A stretch of 64,000 nucleotides of DNA from Prorocentrum cordatum (Eukaryota; Sar; Dinophyceae; Prorocentrales; Prorocentraceae): the NCBI GenBank assembly GCA_963575745.1, contig CAUYUJ010001725.1:196174-260173 (forward strand). The letters run 5' to 3'. Below are positions 38,126 through 49,184 of the stretch, piece after piece. A program made the translations under genes and the position numbers. The first letter of the stretch is position 1, and every line of letters begins with the position of its first letter. The notes beneath the pieces were generated by a model. That model had not been told where the DNA came from, made no database searches, and saw only the letters and a program-made list of their open reading frames with translations.

Positions 38126-39600
38126 TGAGGCCCGTGTCTCGTCCTCTGCGTCCTCCGCTGATGTCGCCGTTCCTGATGCTCCCGCGCAGGGCGGGCGCGC
38201 CCGCGCCCGCCCATTCCCCCCCCCATCCTCGGCATGCGAGGGGCGGGGGGGGGGGGCAGTTGGCTCGTCGTGTGAGGCTTCGCTGTTTAATTAATTTCTG
38301 GTCTCAAACTTCGTCGGTAGGCTCGAAGGCCAGTTGGGGTTCGTCTGTTCAAGAGTTCTCTCCACGAGTGTAAACTGTCACTCCAGAGATCCAGCCCTGG
38401 ACGCCCTTCCCAGGCGCCCGCGGAAGTCCCTTTGGCCCGCGTGTCCCTCCGAGGGAGGCCCCCCAGGCCGCATCCCTATTCCTGGAAAGGGAAGAAGACT
38501 GTGGTGGCCCGCGTGATCTTGGCCCAAGGGCGTCGATTGTGCAGCTCGGAAGATGGCCATCAGTAACCTCAACAGCGCCCGAGACCCTGCGGGCCCCTGG
38601 ACTTCTTGAAGAGGACGGCGGCAGTAGCGCTTGAGTTCTGATTTCCGCGCGCGACTGTCTCGGATATTTCGCAGCGCGCGATGCCGCGCCGTCGTATGCG
38701 AGGGCCGTCGCCGCGACGGTCCACGCGCCAGGCTGCTCGCCGTCTGTCGCTGCGTCCGTTCAACAGCGCCGCCCCCGAGGATTCCTGGAAGCGCGCATTG
38801 ACGCGGTGCGTTTGGTCTGTTTCTTGGGTTAAGCGCAGAGTTGATTTCACGGCCGCGGGGGGTCGAAACTTGCCCCCCGGGGTCCTCTATGAAGCTGCTT
38901 TCGCCGAGCTCTTAGGCGGCGTCTTCGTCTCGGCGGTCGCCCGCGCCCACTTCCCCTCGAGCGCGCCCCCCCCCTCCCGCGGCGCTGGGAAGTCTTGGGC
39001 CGTTGCTTGCAAGAGAGCAAGCATCATAGGCCGATGGCCTCCCTCAAGGCCCCTCCCCCGTCGGTTCCCTGAAATGCAGTCCACGGCCCTGACGGGCACC
39101 CGGTCCTGCGCGGGGGGCTGGTCGGACGTTGTTTCGAAGGTCGAGGAAGCTTATGAGGCCGTCCGGGGGGGGGGCTTGGCAGGGGCAGAGAATTTCCTCG
39201 CTCCTGGTCACCGTCTGTGGGCCAATGCTGCTGAAATCGCCCTGGGGAGAACTCTCGAAGTCGACCTTCCTGCTTGCGGCGTCCGTGGGGGGCGCTTCAA
39301 ATTCGCGAGAAATCTCGCGCAACGACCTGCTGGGAACGAAGATTAGCCCAACAGTCTGTCCATCACGCGGCTGTCTGCGCAGTTCAGGACGTTCAAGGGC
39401 GACGCAAGTTGCGACGCTGCGTTTCACTCTCCTGCTGCGCGCGCTCTAGCGAACGACTCCACGCTCGCGCCCCCGTCGAAGTTGACGCGCAGTCCGATTC
39501 CGAGTGGCGCGGCTTCTTTCCGGCTGGCGTTGGCCGAGATGCCCGTGGCGCCTTTGTCCCTCGCCCCCGCCCGCCGACTGCGCCAGGCGTTTTCTACTGA
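38126..39600. other. Intronic GC-rich stretch, open frames without recognised domain
   Basis: A plus-strand frame 38681-39346 (221 codons) is open and non-repetitive but has no recognised motif and no supporting context. It may belong with the remnant just upstream. Confidence 0.35.
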
Positions 39601-39928
39601 AGCTTTCGGTGGAGCTCCCTATGGGGCCACGAAACGCGCGAGGGGTTTGCCAAAATGTGGGATGGAACCGCATGCGAACGCAGCACTGGGGCATTCGGTG
39701 GAGTTCCCCATGGGGCCACGAAGCGTGTGAGGGGTGTGCCGAAATGGCGAGGTGGCGGCATGCGGGCCCTGCCACTGGGGCCTTCGGTGGAGCTCCCTGT
39801 GGGGCCGCGAAACGTGTGAGGGGTGTGCCGACATGGCGAGGTGGCGGCATGCGGGCCCTGCCACCGGGGCCTTCGGTGGAGCTCCGTATGTGGCCACGAA
39901 ACGTTGTACTTGGTGTGCCGACACAGAA
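39601..39928 (+). repeat. ~89-bp minisatellite, four units
   Basis: TTCGGTGGAGCTCC recurs near 39605, 39694, 39783 and 39872, followed each time by GGGGCCACGAAACG and GGGTGTGCCGA. Units 2-4 are closest to one another. Confidence 0.85.
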
Positions 39929-40054
39929 ACATGCGGAGGGCCGAGGCAAGGAGGGGGAGGAAGGAGGAGGGGGAGGAGGAGGAGAAGAGAGGAGGAGACG
40001 CGGGGCGCTGCCTCTTCAAAACGATGACCCAACACCACATGATGGATAGGGCAA

Positions 40055-40140
40055 AACACGTATGTTACCGGAGGGGGAGATCAACAACAATCATTATTCA
40101 GAAATGAGAGTTCAACAACAACAACAACAACAACAACCAT
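40055..40140 (+). repeat. Direct repeat D1, left copy, ending in (CAA)n
   Basis: ACCGGAGGGGGAGATCAACAA..AAATGAGAGTTCAACAAC, matched by 41046-41142. Both copies end in a CAA microsatellite. Confidence 0.7.
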
Positions 40141-40489
40141 TTTAAGGCTGTACGCTCTTACTTGCCCGCGAGTCATTCAACACGTATACCCTACACCCTC
40201 GATACCCGCCCTCTTCGTCTTCGATCACACCCCTTTCGGGGGGATTATTTCTCTTTGCTGGGGCCGGCGGGCTTAGACGTACGGGCAAACCGGAACGGGC
40301 GGACAATCCTTCGGGGGCGTACATCTCTCTGCCCGCCATTGGAATTGGCGCGGGCCCTGCAAGAGGAGGAGGGGAAGAACGAGGGAGAGTGGGAGGAAGG
40401 GGAGGGGGAAGGACGAAGGAAGAGGGAAGATACCACGTTGTGAAGGCGTCCTTGGCGCGCGCGTGGTTCCTGAGCGCCGAAACGCAATT

Positions 40490-40938
40490 CCAGAATAATT
40501 TGTGAGGACGTCGCACGCGAGAGCGCAGTCCTGAGTACATTGTGAGGAAATCTCAGGCGGAAGCGGGGGCCCTGACTAAGTTGCGAGGAAGTCTCAAGCG
40601 GGAGCGCCGTTCCTGAGCAAATTGCACGGAAGTCTCAGGCGGGAGCGGGGGTCCTCACTAAATTGCGAGGAAGTCTCAGGCGGGAGCGCCGTTCCTGAGT
40701 CAATTGCGCGGAAATGTCAGGCAGGAGCGGGGGTCCTGAGTAAAATTCGAAGAAGTCTCAGGCGGGAGCGCCGTTCCCACGTAAATTGCACGGAAGTCTC
40801 AGGCGGGAGCGGGGGTCTTGATTACATTGCGAGGAAGTCTCAGACGGGAGCGCCTTTCCTGAGTAAATTGCGCGGAAGTCTCAGGCGGGAGCGGGGGTCC
40901 TGAGTAAAAATCGAGGAAGTCTCAGGCGGGAGCCGTTG
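40490..40938 (+). repeat. 41-bp minisatellite with alternating unit types
   Basis: Units start ATTGCG(A/C)GGAAGTCTCAGG and alternate between an AGCGGGGGTCCTGAG type and an AGCGCCGTTCCTGAG type, so the true period is an ~82-bp dimer; about ten 41-bp units. Confidence 0.9.
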
Positions 40939-41045
40939 TTGTTGTAGCCCGGGGGGCAGGGGCACAGTTTGAGCAGGAAGACTTTCCTTGAGAAAAAACA
41001 AGGTGCGAGCCCCGGGGGTGGCACTTCAATCGAAAAAAATCAATG

Positions 41046-41094
41046 TGCACCGGTGGGGGGATCAACAATAATTATTCTTCAAGAATGAGAGTTC

Positions 41095-41138
<44 letters not shown>

Positions 41139-41142
41139 GTAT
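41046..41142 (+). repeat. Direct repeat D1, right copy, ending in (CAA)n
   Basis: Second copy of 40055-40140 with a longer CAA tract (about 13 repeats). The pair brackets the 41-bp minisatellite. Confidence 0.7.
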
Positions 41143-41229
41143 AAGTCGCTCCGCGGAATCCCATTTCAGCCACGCAACCAGGGACAGTGAATAACCGTTC
41201 GGCCTCCTCACTCTGAACACTCTGACTCG

Positions 41230-41720
41230 GCTAAAAGGGATGATGTTGGCTTCTTCGAACCCTCTATTTTGGAGCCCTCGTGTGCCGTGTCGGGAGCCTC
41301 GTGGGCCGTCTGGAGGCTATGTGGAGCCGTATGGGAGCCATGTTGGGCCGTCTTGAGACCATCTTGGGGCCATCTCAGATTCTTTGGGGGTCTCGGATTG
41401 ACACATGATTGGCACATCTTGGCGATATTGGAGCTTGGTTCTAGGCCATCCACGAAGTGCCTTTCAGATGCCTCTTGGGGTCTCGTAGAAGGCCTCTTGG
41501 GCACGTCTTGGAAGCCGCTTGGTGTTCGCCCGGAACCCTCTCGGAGGTCTCCTGGGGCCTCGTGGGGTTCTTGATGGCCCCCAGGGGCCTCTTGGCGGTT
41601 TCGGGAGTCATCTATGGGGAGAGGGTTCGAAGTGTCAGTTCGAGATCATTCTATGGGGCCGTCTTGGGGGCCCATGGGGCGATCTTGGGGGCCTCTTGGG
41701 CCGTCTTGGACGCCATCAAG
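41230..41720 (+). repeat. Degenerate GGCC(G/A)TCTTGG word repeat
   Basis: Words such as GGGCCGTCTTGG and GGGGCCTCTTGG occur at irregular short spacing. A similar repeat lies in inverse orientation at 57995-58300. Confidence 0.7.
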
Positions 41721-42166
41721 ACCTCTTGGGATGTTTCAGTGTTTCTTCCTTCTGGGTCGGGTCCCCAGAGCTTCCGAAACGGCCCAAGATGCGCGCAAGA
41801 GGGCTCCAGGATGAGCCTTGAGAAAAGCATGTTGGAAGTATGGAATCCCAACCACGTCACTGGGGTCTCTGACAAAGTCACGCGAGCCGCCCCACGAGTG
41901 CCAGGAAGCGCCAAAGATCGCGCGGAAATTCAGGGTCTGGGCCCTTTAGAGAGATTTTACAATACGCAGCACAGAGAATTCCAGTGGACCTGAGGATAGT
42001 GCATTCAGTGCCTACAGCACTGTAGCGGATGAGCAGCTACAATAGTCAGAGTTATTGAACCCCAGCTTGCGTCCGCCACATCCTCCCTCCTCGACTTCTC
42101 CGTCTTCCTACATTATCACGTTCTTCATCATGCTCCTTGGGCCCTCCTGGCCCTTCACGGTCACAG

Positions 42167-42199
42167 GAGCACCCCGAGCCCTTCTACGAGCTCTGCAAG
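42167..42199 (+). CDS. Sirtuin exon 4 (33-nt micro-exon)
   Basis: After GTCACAG| the exon reads EHPEPFYELCK and stops at AAG|GACGGG. It restores FQEHPEPFYELCKDLWPG with exons 3 and 5, matching the family's xxHPEPFFxLAKxLxPG. GA donor; the intron ends share CAGGAG upstream and AGGAC downstream. Found only because the neighbouring exons predicted it. Confidence 0.92.
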
Positions 42200-43077
42200 G
42201 ACGGGGGGCGGGGAGGCCGGTGAGGAACGTCGTGAGAAGGCCGGGGGTGGGCAAGAGCAGACGCAGGGGATGGAGGGAAGGGGTGCTTGGACCGTTTTCG
42301 GCCCCTTTGGGGGGCCTCTGGAGCCGTCTTGGTGCGAGCTTTGGGAACTCGTGGTCCGTGTTGGGCCCTTCTGGGCCCGAAAAGGTGAGAGCCCGAAAGA
42401 TTGTCAAAAACCTTGCGAAATCCATGTGTTTGGCCTCCTGAGGCCCTCTCGAGGGACGAGCGGAGAAGAGAGGGGGGAAGGGAGAGCAAGCGCTGGGGAA
42501 GGGCAGGGGGAGAGGTGGGCGGGGGATCACACGACTCATGCTGCTCTCGGTGTGCCTGTTTTGCACGTTTCGTCTTCAGCGTTGTTGATTACTCACTCGG
42601 AATCGTACAAGCACACCGACTATTGATCTGGGAGGACTGCATACGCAACAGGGAGGCATGATGAGCAAGACAATGATGATAGGCATGGTGCAGCGACTGG
42701 CACCCCACACGCGAAATCCACGAAGCAGTCGCCGATCAGGTTGCATCCACTCCCTAGGCCCCAGTGGCGCGACTTGCGTGGCCGTTTCTGCTCAGCGGGA
42801 CGGTTCGGGCAGCGCCGATCCTCCTGATTCTCGGGGGCGGCCAAGAAGGGTGGGTGATGACTAGGGGTACACCGGGCGCGTTTCACTACTGGCAAAGTGC
42901 CTACTCGCAAACGTCCGAAAAAAGCACATGTCTTCCTTTCTGTAAGTGGTCGTAAGTCTCCCGCGGCGGATCCGCGCCATTTGCGAGCAGCTACTTTCCG
43001 CGAGCAGTGGAGTGCACTTGTCTACACGAGGGGGGCCTGATGACCAGGGGTGGTTGGAGATCATGGCCCGGAGATCA

Positions 43078-43235
43078 GGAGGAGGAGGAGGAGGAGGAGG
43101 AGGAGGAGCGGGAGGAGGGGGAGGAGGAGGAGGAGGAGGAGGAGGAGGAGGAGGAGGAGGAGGAGGAGGAGGAGGAGGGAGGAGGAGGAGGAGGAGGAGG
43201 AGGAGGAAGGGGAGGAGGAGGAGGAGGAGGTGGAG
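43078..43235 (+). repeat. (GGA)n microsatellite in sirtuin intron 4
   Basis: About 150 nt of GGA triplets with few interruptions. Confidence 0.97.
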
Positions 43236-43364
43236 TCATGGCCGGGGCCATGGACATCCTTCCGAACCTCATGAGCCCCTCTTCTTCTTTCAGCACGTCC
43301 CCTGGCCCGCCCCGCGTCCGCGAGCGTGCCTCGGGCCATGGCTTGTGACCCCCCGCCCCCTCGT

Positions 43365-43560
43365 GGACGCCCCCGAGTTCCTCTCTAACTGTCCCTTCCT
43401 ACTCCCCCTTCCCACTCCAAGCCCCCGAGTTCCTCTCCAATTGTCCCCTGCTTGCTCTCCCCCCCCTTCCTATTCCCCCTTCCCACTCCACGCCCCCGAG
43501 TTCCTCTCTAATGGTCCCCTTCCTGCTCTCTCACCCTTTCCTGTTCTCCCCTTCCTTTTC
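43365..43560 (+). repeat. Short tandem duplication, CCCCGAGTTCCTCTC unit
   Basis: GCCCCCGAGTTCCTCTC(T/C)AA.TGTCCCC occurs three times (about 43370, 43421 and 43492) with CT-rich spacers. Confidence 0.7.
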
Positions 43561-43847
43561 CACCCGCATCCTCTGCACCCGCGCGACCTGCGGCTACGGC
43601 CTCCTGCGCCCCGCCAAGAGCAACAAGAATCCCGCCTGGGTACACCTCGGGTGCCCGCCTGGGGGCGCCGCTCCGCCCCGCTCCCACCCCCCCCCCCGCC
43701 GCCCCCTCCCCCCCCCAGGGGGGTTTCGCAAAGACATCCCACCACCTTGCCCTTCTCCTCCTCCTCGTCCTCCTCTTCGTCCTCATTCTCCTCCTCTTCG
43801 CCCTACTCCTCCAGATGCAAAGTGTTGCTTCCTCCTCCCCGCGCGAG

Positions 43848-43912
43848 GACCTGTGGCCCGGCAGGTACCGACCCACCGCCTCCCACCACTTCCTGCGCCT
43901 CCTGGCGGACAG
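43848..43912 (+). CDS. Sirtuin exon 5 (65 nt)
   Basis: After GCGCGAG| it reads DLWPGRYRPTASHHFLRLLA, then D and two bases of the next codon, ending GACAG|GACCCC. It matches LxPGxxKPTxxHYFxRLL of SIRT2-like proteins. GA donor; the split Arg codon is completed by G of exon 6. Confidence 0.93.
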
Positions 43913-44039
43913 GACCCCACCGCACGGGGGGCGGGCGCCCTCGGTCGACGACGAAAACATTACGCTACCGAGGAACCCCACATACTTATTTTGTGTCACG
44001 TGTGTTCACAAACCATATCACATCCCGCTTCGCCATCCT

Positions 44040-44290
44040 GACGAGCCAGACTGACCAGACCAGCCAGATCAGCCAGACCAGCCAGACTGACCAGACCAGT
44101 CGGATCAGTCGTTCCAGCCATAACCAGCCAAAGTAATCAGACCAGCCAGCCAGGCCAATCAAGCAGAGCAGCCACACGAGCCAGCCAGGCCAACCAACCA
44201 CACCAACCAGACCAACCAGACCAAACCAACCAGACCAGACCAGGCCAACCAGACCACGCCAACCAGACCAACCAGTCGAACCAGCGTCGT
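44040..44290 (+). repeat. Degenerate CCAGA/CCAAC pentanucleotide repeat
   Basis: CCAGACCAGCCAGATCAGCC-like words, shading into CCAACCAGACC. On the minus strand it reads Trp/Leu/Val-rich, an artefact. Confidence 0.85.
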
Positions 44291-44323
44291 CGTACTGAGT
44301 ATACTCAGCGTCGTCGTCGTACT

Positions 44324-46695
44324 GCTGTGCCTGGACGACCGTCGTGCATAGCGACCTCAGTGAGAGACCACCCCCTGCGCACCCCCTGTGGGGTCGAGAA
44401 AGTGCCACGCCTGCTGTGCCTGGACGACCGTCGTGCATAGCGGCCGCGGTGAGAGACCACCCCCTGCGCACCCCCTGTGGCGTCGAGAAAGTGCCACGCC
44501 TGCTGTGCCTGAACGACCGTCGTGCCTAGCGGCCGCGGTGAGAGACCACCCCCTGCGCACCCCCTGTGGTTTCGAGAAAGTGCCACGCCTGCTGTGCCTG
44601 TCGTGCATGCCCTGAGAGACGATCGTGCATAGCGGCCGCGGTGAGAGACCACCCCCTGCGCACCCCCTGTGGTGTCGAGAAAGTGCCACGCCTGCTGTGC
44701 CTGGACGACCGTCGTGCATAGCGGCCGCGGTGAGAGACCACCCCCTGCGCACCCCCTGTGGTGTCGAGAAAGTGCCACGCCTGCTGTGCCTGGACGACCG
44801 TCGTGCATAGCGGCCGCGGTGAGAGACCACCCCCCCCTTGCGCACAGCCCCTGTGGTGTCGAGAATGTGCCACGCCTGCTGTGCCTGGACGACCGTCGTG
44901 CACAGCGGCCGCGGTGAGAGACCAGCCCATGCGCATCCCTTGTGGTGTCGAGAAAGTGCCACGTCTGCTGTGCCTGGGCGACCGTCGTGCATAGCGGCCG
45001 CGGTGAAAGACCACCCCCTGCACAGCCCCTGCGGTGTCGAGAAAGTGCCACGCCTGCTGTGCCTAGACGACCGTCGTGCATAGCGGCCGCGGTGAGAGAC
45101 CACCCCCTTGCGCACAGCCCCTGTGGTCGAGAATGTTCCACGCCTGCTGTGCCTGGACGACCGTCGTGCATAGCGGCCGCGGTGAGAGACCACCCCTTGC
45201 GCACCCCCTGCGGTGTCGAGAAAGTGCCACGCCTGTTGTGCCTGGACGACCGTCGTGCATAGCGGCCGCGGTGAGAGACCACCCTGTGTTGTCGAGAATG
45301 TGCCACGCCTGTGGTGCCTGGACGACCGTCGTGCATAGCGGCCGCGGTGAGAGACCACCCTTTGCGCACCCCCTGTGGTGTCCAGAAAGTGCCACGCCTG
45401 CTGTGCCTGGACAGCCGTCGTGCAAAGCGGCCGCGGTGAGAGACCACCCCCTGCGCACCCCCTGTGGTGTCGAGAATGTGCCACGCCTGCTGTGCCTGGA
45501 CGACCGTCGTGCATAGCGGCCGCGGTGAGAGACCACCCCCTGCGCACCCCCTGTGGTGTCGAGAAGGGCCACGCGTGTGTGCCTGGACGACCGTCGTGCA
45601 TAGCGGCCGCGGTGAGAGACCACCCCCTGCGCACCCCCTGTGGTGTCGAGAATGTTCCACGCCTGTTGTGCCTGGACGACCGTCGTGCATAGCGGCCGCG
45701 GTGAGAGACCACCCCCTGCGCACCCCTTGTGGTGTCGAGAAAGTGCCGCGCCTGCTGTGCCTGGACGACCGTCGTGCGTAGCGGACGCGGTGGGAGACCA
45801 CCCCGTGTACAGCCCCTGTGGTGTCGAGAAAGTGCCACGCCTGCTATGCCTGGGCGACCGTCGTGCATAGCGACCGCGTGAGAGACCACCCCCTGCACGC
45901 CCTGTTGGTGTCGAGAATGTTTCGACCCGGCTTCCTGGAGCGAGTACCGTCGAGCATAGCGGACAGCGGTGGGAGACCACACCCCTGCGCACCCCCCCTG
46001 TGGTGTCGAGAATGTTTCGACGCCTGCGTGCCTGGACTACCAGTCGTGCATAGCGGCCCGCGGTAGAACCTCCCTGTGTGTCGAAAAGTGCAACGCCTGC
46101 TGTGCCTGGACGACGATCGTGTAAACGTCGCGGTGATCCGCACCCCTCCTTGCACCCCCTGTGGTGTCGAGAAAGTGCCACGCCTGCTAGGCTTTGCGCC
46201 AGTGTCGTGGATAGCGGCCGCGGTGAGAGACCACCCCCTGCGCACCCCCTGTGGTGTCGAAAAGTGCCACGCCTGCTGTGCCTGGACGACCGTCGTGCAT
46301 AGCGGCCGCGGTGAGAGACCACCCCCTGCGCACCCCCTGTGGTGCCGAGAAAGGGCCACGCCTGCTATGCCTGGGCGATCGTCTTGCATAGCGGACGCGG
46401 TGAGAGACCACCCCCTGCGCACCCCCTGTGGTGTCGAGAAAGTGCCACGCCTGCTGTGCCTGGATGACCGTCGTGCGCAGCGGCCGCGGTGAGAGACCAC
46501 CCCCTGCGCACAAGCCCTGTGGTGTCGAGAATGTTCCGCGCCTGCTGTGCCTGGGCGACCGTCGTGCATAGCGGCCGCGGTGAGAGACCACCCCCTGCGC
46601 ACCCCCTGTGGTGTCGAGAATGTGCCACGCCTGCTGTGCCTGGACGACCGTCGTGCATAGCGGCCGCGGTGAGAGACCACCCCCTGCGCACCCCA
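44324..46695 (+). repeat. 89-bp minisatellite array, ~26 units
   Basis: The unit begins at GTCGTGCATAGCGGCCGCGG, continues with GAGAGACCACCCCCTGCGCA and GTGTCGAGAAAGTGCCACGC, and closes with CTGTGCCTGGACGACC. Most units differ at one to five positions; those between about 45890 and 46190 are more diverged and have small indels. Nearly every unit contains the 8-base GCGGCCGC. All long frames on both strands (Arg/His/Gly-rich) are repeat translations. It lies wholly in sirtuin intron 5. Confidence 0.97.
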
Positions 46696-46734
46696 GGCCC
46701 TGCGACATTGGCGCGTATGGAGACCGCGGTGAGA

Positions 46735-46995
46735 AGAAGGAGAGGGAGGAGGAGGAGGAGGAGACGCGGGTGAGACGCGGAAGGGAAGAAAACCATAACC
46801 CCACGAAACATGGGGGGAAATACAGCGAACATAAATTTGAGGAGGAGGAGGAGGACGAGGAGGAGGAGGAGGAGGAGGAGGAGGAGGAAGAGGAGGAGGG
46901 ACTTAGAGGAGGAGGAGGAGGACGAGGAGGAGGAGGAAGAGGAGGAGGAGGACGAGGAGGAGGGAGAGGAGGAGGAGGACGAGGAGGAGGAGGAC
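46735..46995 (+). repeat. (GGA)n/(GAGGAC)n microsatellite
   Basis: GGA tract in two parts (46740-46775 and 46840-46995) around a short unique piece. Confidence 0.95.
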
Positions 46996-46999
46996 AGAA

Positions 47000-47176
47000 A
47001 AATACAGCAAACACAAACTTGTGGCGCTCCGCGCGGACTTCTCGTGTCTGCGCTGGGACCCCCCCCGCGGCGCCTCCGGCGCCGCCCCCCTGGCGCGCTC
47101 CGCGCTCCAGGGAGGGGTGTGCTGCGCAGACCCAAGAACTCAGCATAGAGCGCCAAACGTTTAGGTTTATGGCGTT
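47000..47176. mobile_element. Foldback element, family M2 copy B (~177 bp)
   Basis: The right end AGCGCCAAACGTTTAGGTTT (47149-47168) is complementary to the left end around AAACACAAACTTGTGGCGCT, and the arms continue inward through a GTCTGCGCTGGG/GTGTGCTGCGCAGAC pairing. The interior has a GGCGCCTCCGGCGCCGCC palindrome. Same core as 4191-4288. Confidence 0.65.
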
Positions 47177-47615
47177 TCTTCTTTTTCTAGAATCGGAGGA
47201 GCAGGAGGATGTCTACAGTCAGGACGCGGAAACAGGAGCCATTTTGGGCTCGGGAGGGGTTCCGTTTGTCGGGCCGCTCTGTAGACTTGGGTCTGTGAAC
47301 TTGGTCGTGCCGGAGTCTCGCCGCGGCCAGGAATGCCCCTCTGTCCCTTATTATGATAGCGCGCTGACTGTGGGGCACCCCCTTTCCTGACTCATCTCGC
47401 ACGTAGGGCGGAAGTTTCCCCCCTACTGTTCAAGCTCCTCTGATTGTCGATGCCCGCCCTGCCTGCGCTGTTTCCGCCATACCTCTGAGGATATATCTGC
47501 CCTGCCTTTCTGAAGTGTTTGGAGTGCATACCCGACACCACTGCAAGTCGGATAATCAATCACAGTTCGATGAACCCAGATGAGCGGGAGGATGTCCAGT
47601 CGGATCATAGAAAAT

Positions 47616-47712
47616 TGCATGAAAGCAGAAATGTTTGGAGATCCGCGCGGATTTCGTGGATCGGCGTTGGGACCCCCCCTTGATGCCTCCAGCGCCGCCT
47701 TTGGGGGTTCCT
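47616..47712 (+). mobile_element. Family M2 copy C (partial)
   Basis: Carries CCGCGCGGATTTCGTGGATC, GGGACCCCCC and GCGCCGCC in the M2 order; the right terminal repeat is not evident. Confidence 0.5.
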
Positions 47713-47854
47713 GAACGTGTCTTCTTACGCAGTTGTTCTTTCTCTGTCGTCGCTGTCGTCGCCCGTCGTCGTCCTTCGTCGTTCGTCGTCGTTTCTGTTT
47801 CTGCAGGTTGTTGCCCCTCCAGTCCTAGGGGCAACGATAGGCTGGGTAGTCGAA

Positions 47855-48015
47855 GGCCAGACTGTCAGACTGGATTGGGCCCCAAGGGCCAATCTGGCCT
47901 GGCCATATTGGAGGATTTGGGTTATTCGCCAGACTGGATTCGCGTTGGTTCCCTCGCCAGATTGCCCCCGTTTGCCAGATTGGGCCTGCCAGATTGGCGC
48001 CAGATTGGCTTCGAC
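47855..48015 (+). repeat. Degenerate CCAGATTGG word repeat
   Basis: CCAGACTGG/CCAGATTGG occurs at least eight times at irregular 10-30 base spacing. Confidence 0.7.
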
Positions 48016-48189
48016 TACCCAGATAGGGGGGGATAGGCGATAGGCATAGGGGGACGCATCGACCCCCAGTCGCCCACCGATTGCCGACTGGTGCCCTACA
48101 GCCCCAGCCTGCCCGGGAGCGTGCAGCTTCGCGGCCGAATCGCCGATTCATCGGCGATGTACAGTCCACACTCGTAGGAAAGACACAGC

Positions 48190-48262
48190 CCTCCTCCTCC
48201 TCCTCCTCCTCCTCCTCCTCCTCCTCCTCCTCCTCCTCCTCCTCCTCCTCCTCCTCCTCCCC
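48190..48262 (+). repeat. (CCT)n microsatellite
   Basis: About 24 uninterrupted CTC triplets; shortest and purest of the CCT tracts. Confidence 0.97.
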
Positions 48263-48479
48263 TCGTGTCCTTGCCTTTGCGGCCCGTCCTTCGCCGTCTT
48301 CACTGCTCAGCCCCTCGGGGTGCTGGCGGCCCGCCGCCCAAAAAGTGCCGTCTTCGGCGCCCGAGGCCCGTGCGTCCTTGCCGCCCGTCCGTATCACAGA
48401 TGTTTACTGTATCGCCGATTCCAGGTCGATGTTGCCCCCCTTACGCCAGTCCCCCGTAGCGTTGCCCCCCTCACGGTCT

Positions 48480-48712
48480 GGCGTCGGGCTCGATGTCGAG
48501 TCCGGCCGGCATGATCCGATTCGATTCCGATGCAGTGGAAACCCATGCCAAGAAACACCCTGCGCGCCTCCAGAATGCCCTGGGCTTCTTGGGTTTCGAT
48601 GGTTGTGCTATGTAAGGCGTGACGTTCTCACACCATCAGCCAATTGACGTCCGTGGGTCTCAGGGTTGGGTTTCTTGTGGAAGTTGTCTTGTGGTCGAGC
48701 TCATACTATAGT
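48480..48712 (+). repeat. Dispersed repeat family R2, copy 1 (no microsatellite)
   Basis: Contains CCATGCCAAGAAACACC, then directly CCTCCAGAATGCCCTGGG, TTGGGTTTCGATGGTT, GTCTCAGGGTTGGGTTTCTT and TTGTGGTCGAGCTC. The copy at 55365-55660 has the same parts but with ~120 bases of CCT repeats between the first two. Confidence 0.8.
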
Positions 48713-49184
48713 CAGACGGGCTGTTGGTTGTTGCGAAACCTCGTGACAAGCACGTGAGCAGTGAAGACATGCTAGCGCAGTGTGCAATACCTCCGCACGG
48801 CTGTCTTCCGGCTGCCTTTTGGGACGATCGTTATATTCTCGTTGGGAAAAGCGCAGGCGTCGCAGACGGCAGCGGCGTGCCTGCAGACTTCTCCAGCCCA
48901 CGTCTGCCTAGGAAGACCTCTCCGCCTAGGACGACCTCTCTTGGACGTTCTGCTTCTGCGTTCGTGGGAGGTCGGATCTCGATTCCAGGACCAGGACCCC
49001 CTTGTCCCGTGACAAGAGCATGACGGAGTCCGATGCGGCCCAATGGTTGCATGGCGATGTTGTACATCCTGGCACAGCCGATCCGATTCGATTCCGACTC
49101 TGGGTGAGGGAGGAGGAGGAGGAGGAGAAGGAGCAGGAGGAGCAGGAGGAGGAGCAGGAGGAGGACGCACACTCCGATTCGGCG

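Noticed and set aside
40322-40367. PPLELARALQEE as the sirtuin exon between exons 3 and 5
   Set aside because: A better, exactly fitting exon (EHPEPFYELCK with proper junctions) was found at 42167-42199.
40055-41142. LTR retrotransposon bracketed by the D1 direct repeats
   Set aside because: The repeats are only ~85 bp, the interior is a minisatellite without gag or pol, and no TG...CA ends were seen; kept only as a possibility in the finding.
43570-43665. Possible zinc-finger exon (CTRATCGYGLLRPAKSNKNP then AWVHLGC)
   Set aside because: The ending resembles the W-x-H-x-x-C end of PARP-type fingers, but Cys spacing does not fit and it is not part of the sirtuin chain.
44305-46695. Several 250-540 codon open frames, both strands
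   Set aside because: All are translations of the 89-bp minisatellite; many frames stay open because stop codons are rare in the unit.
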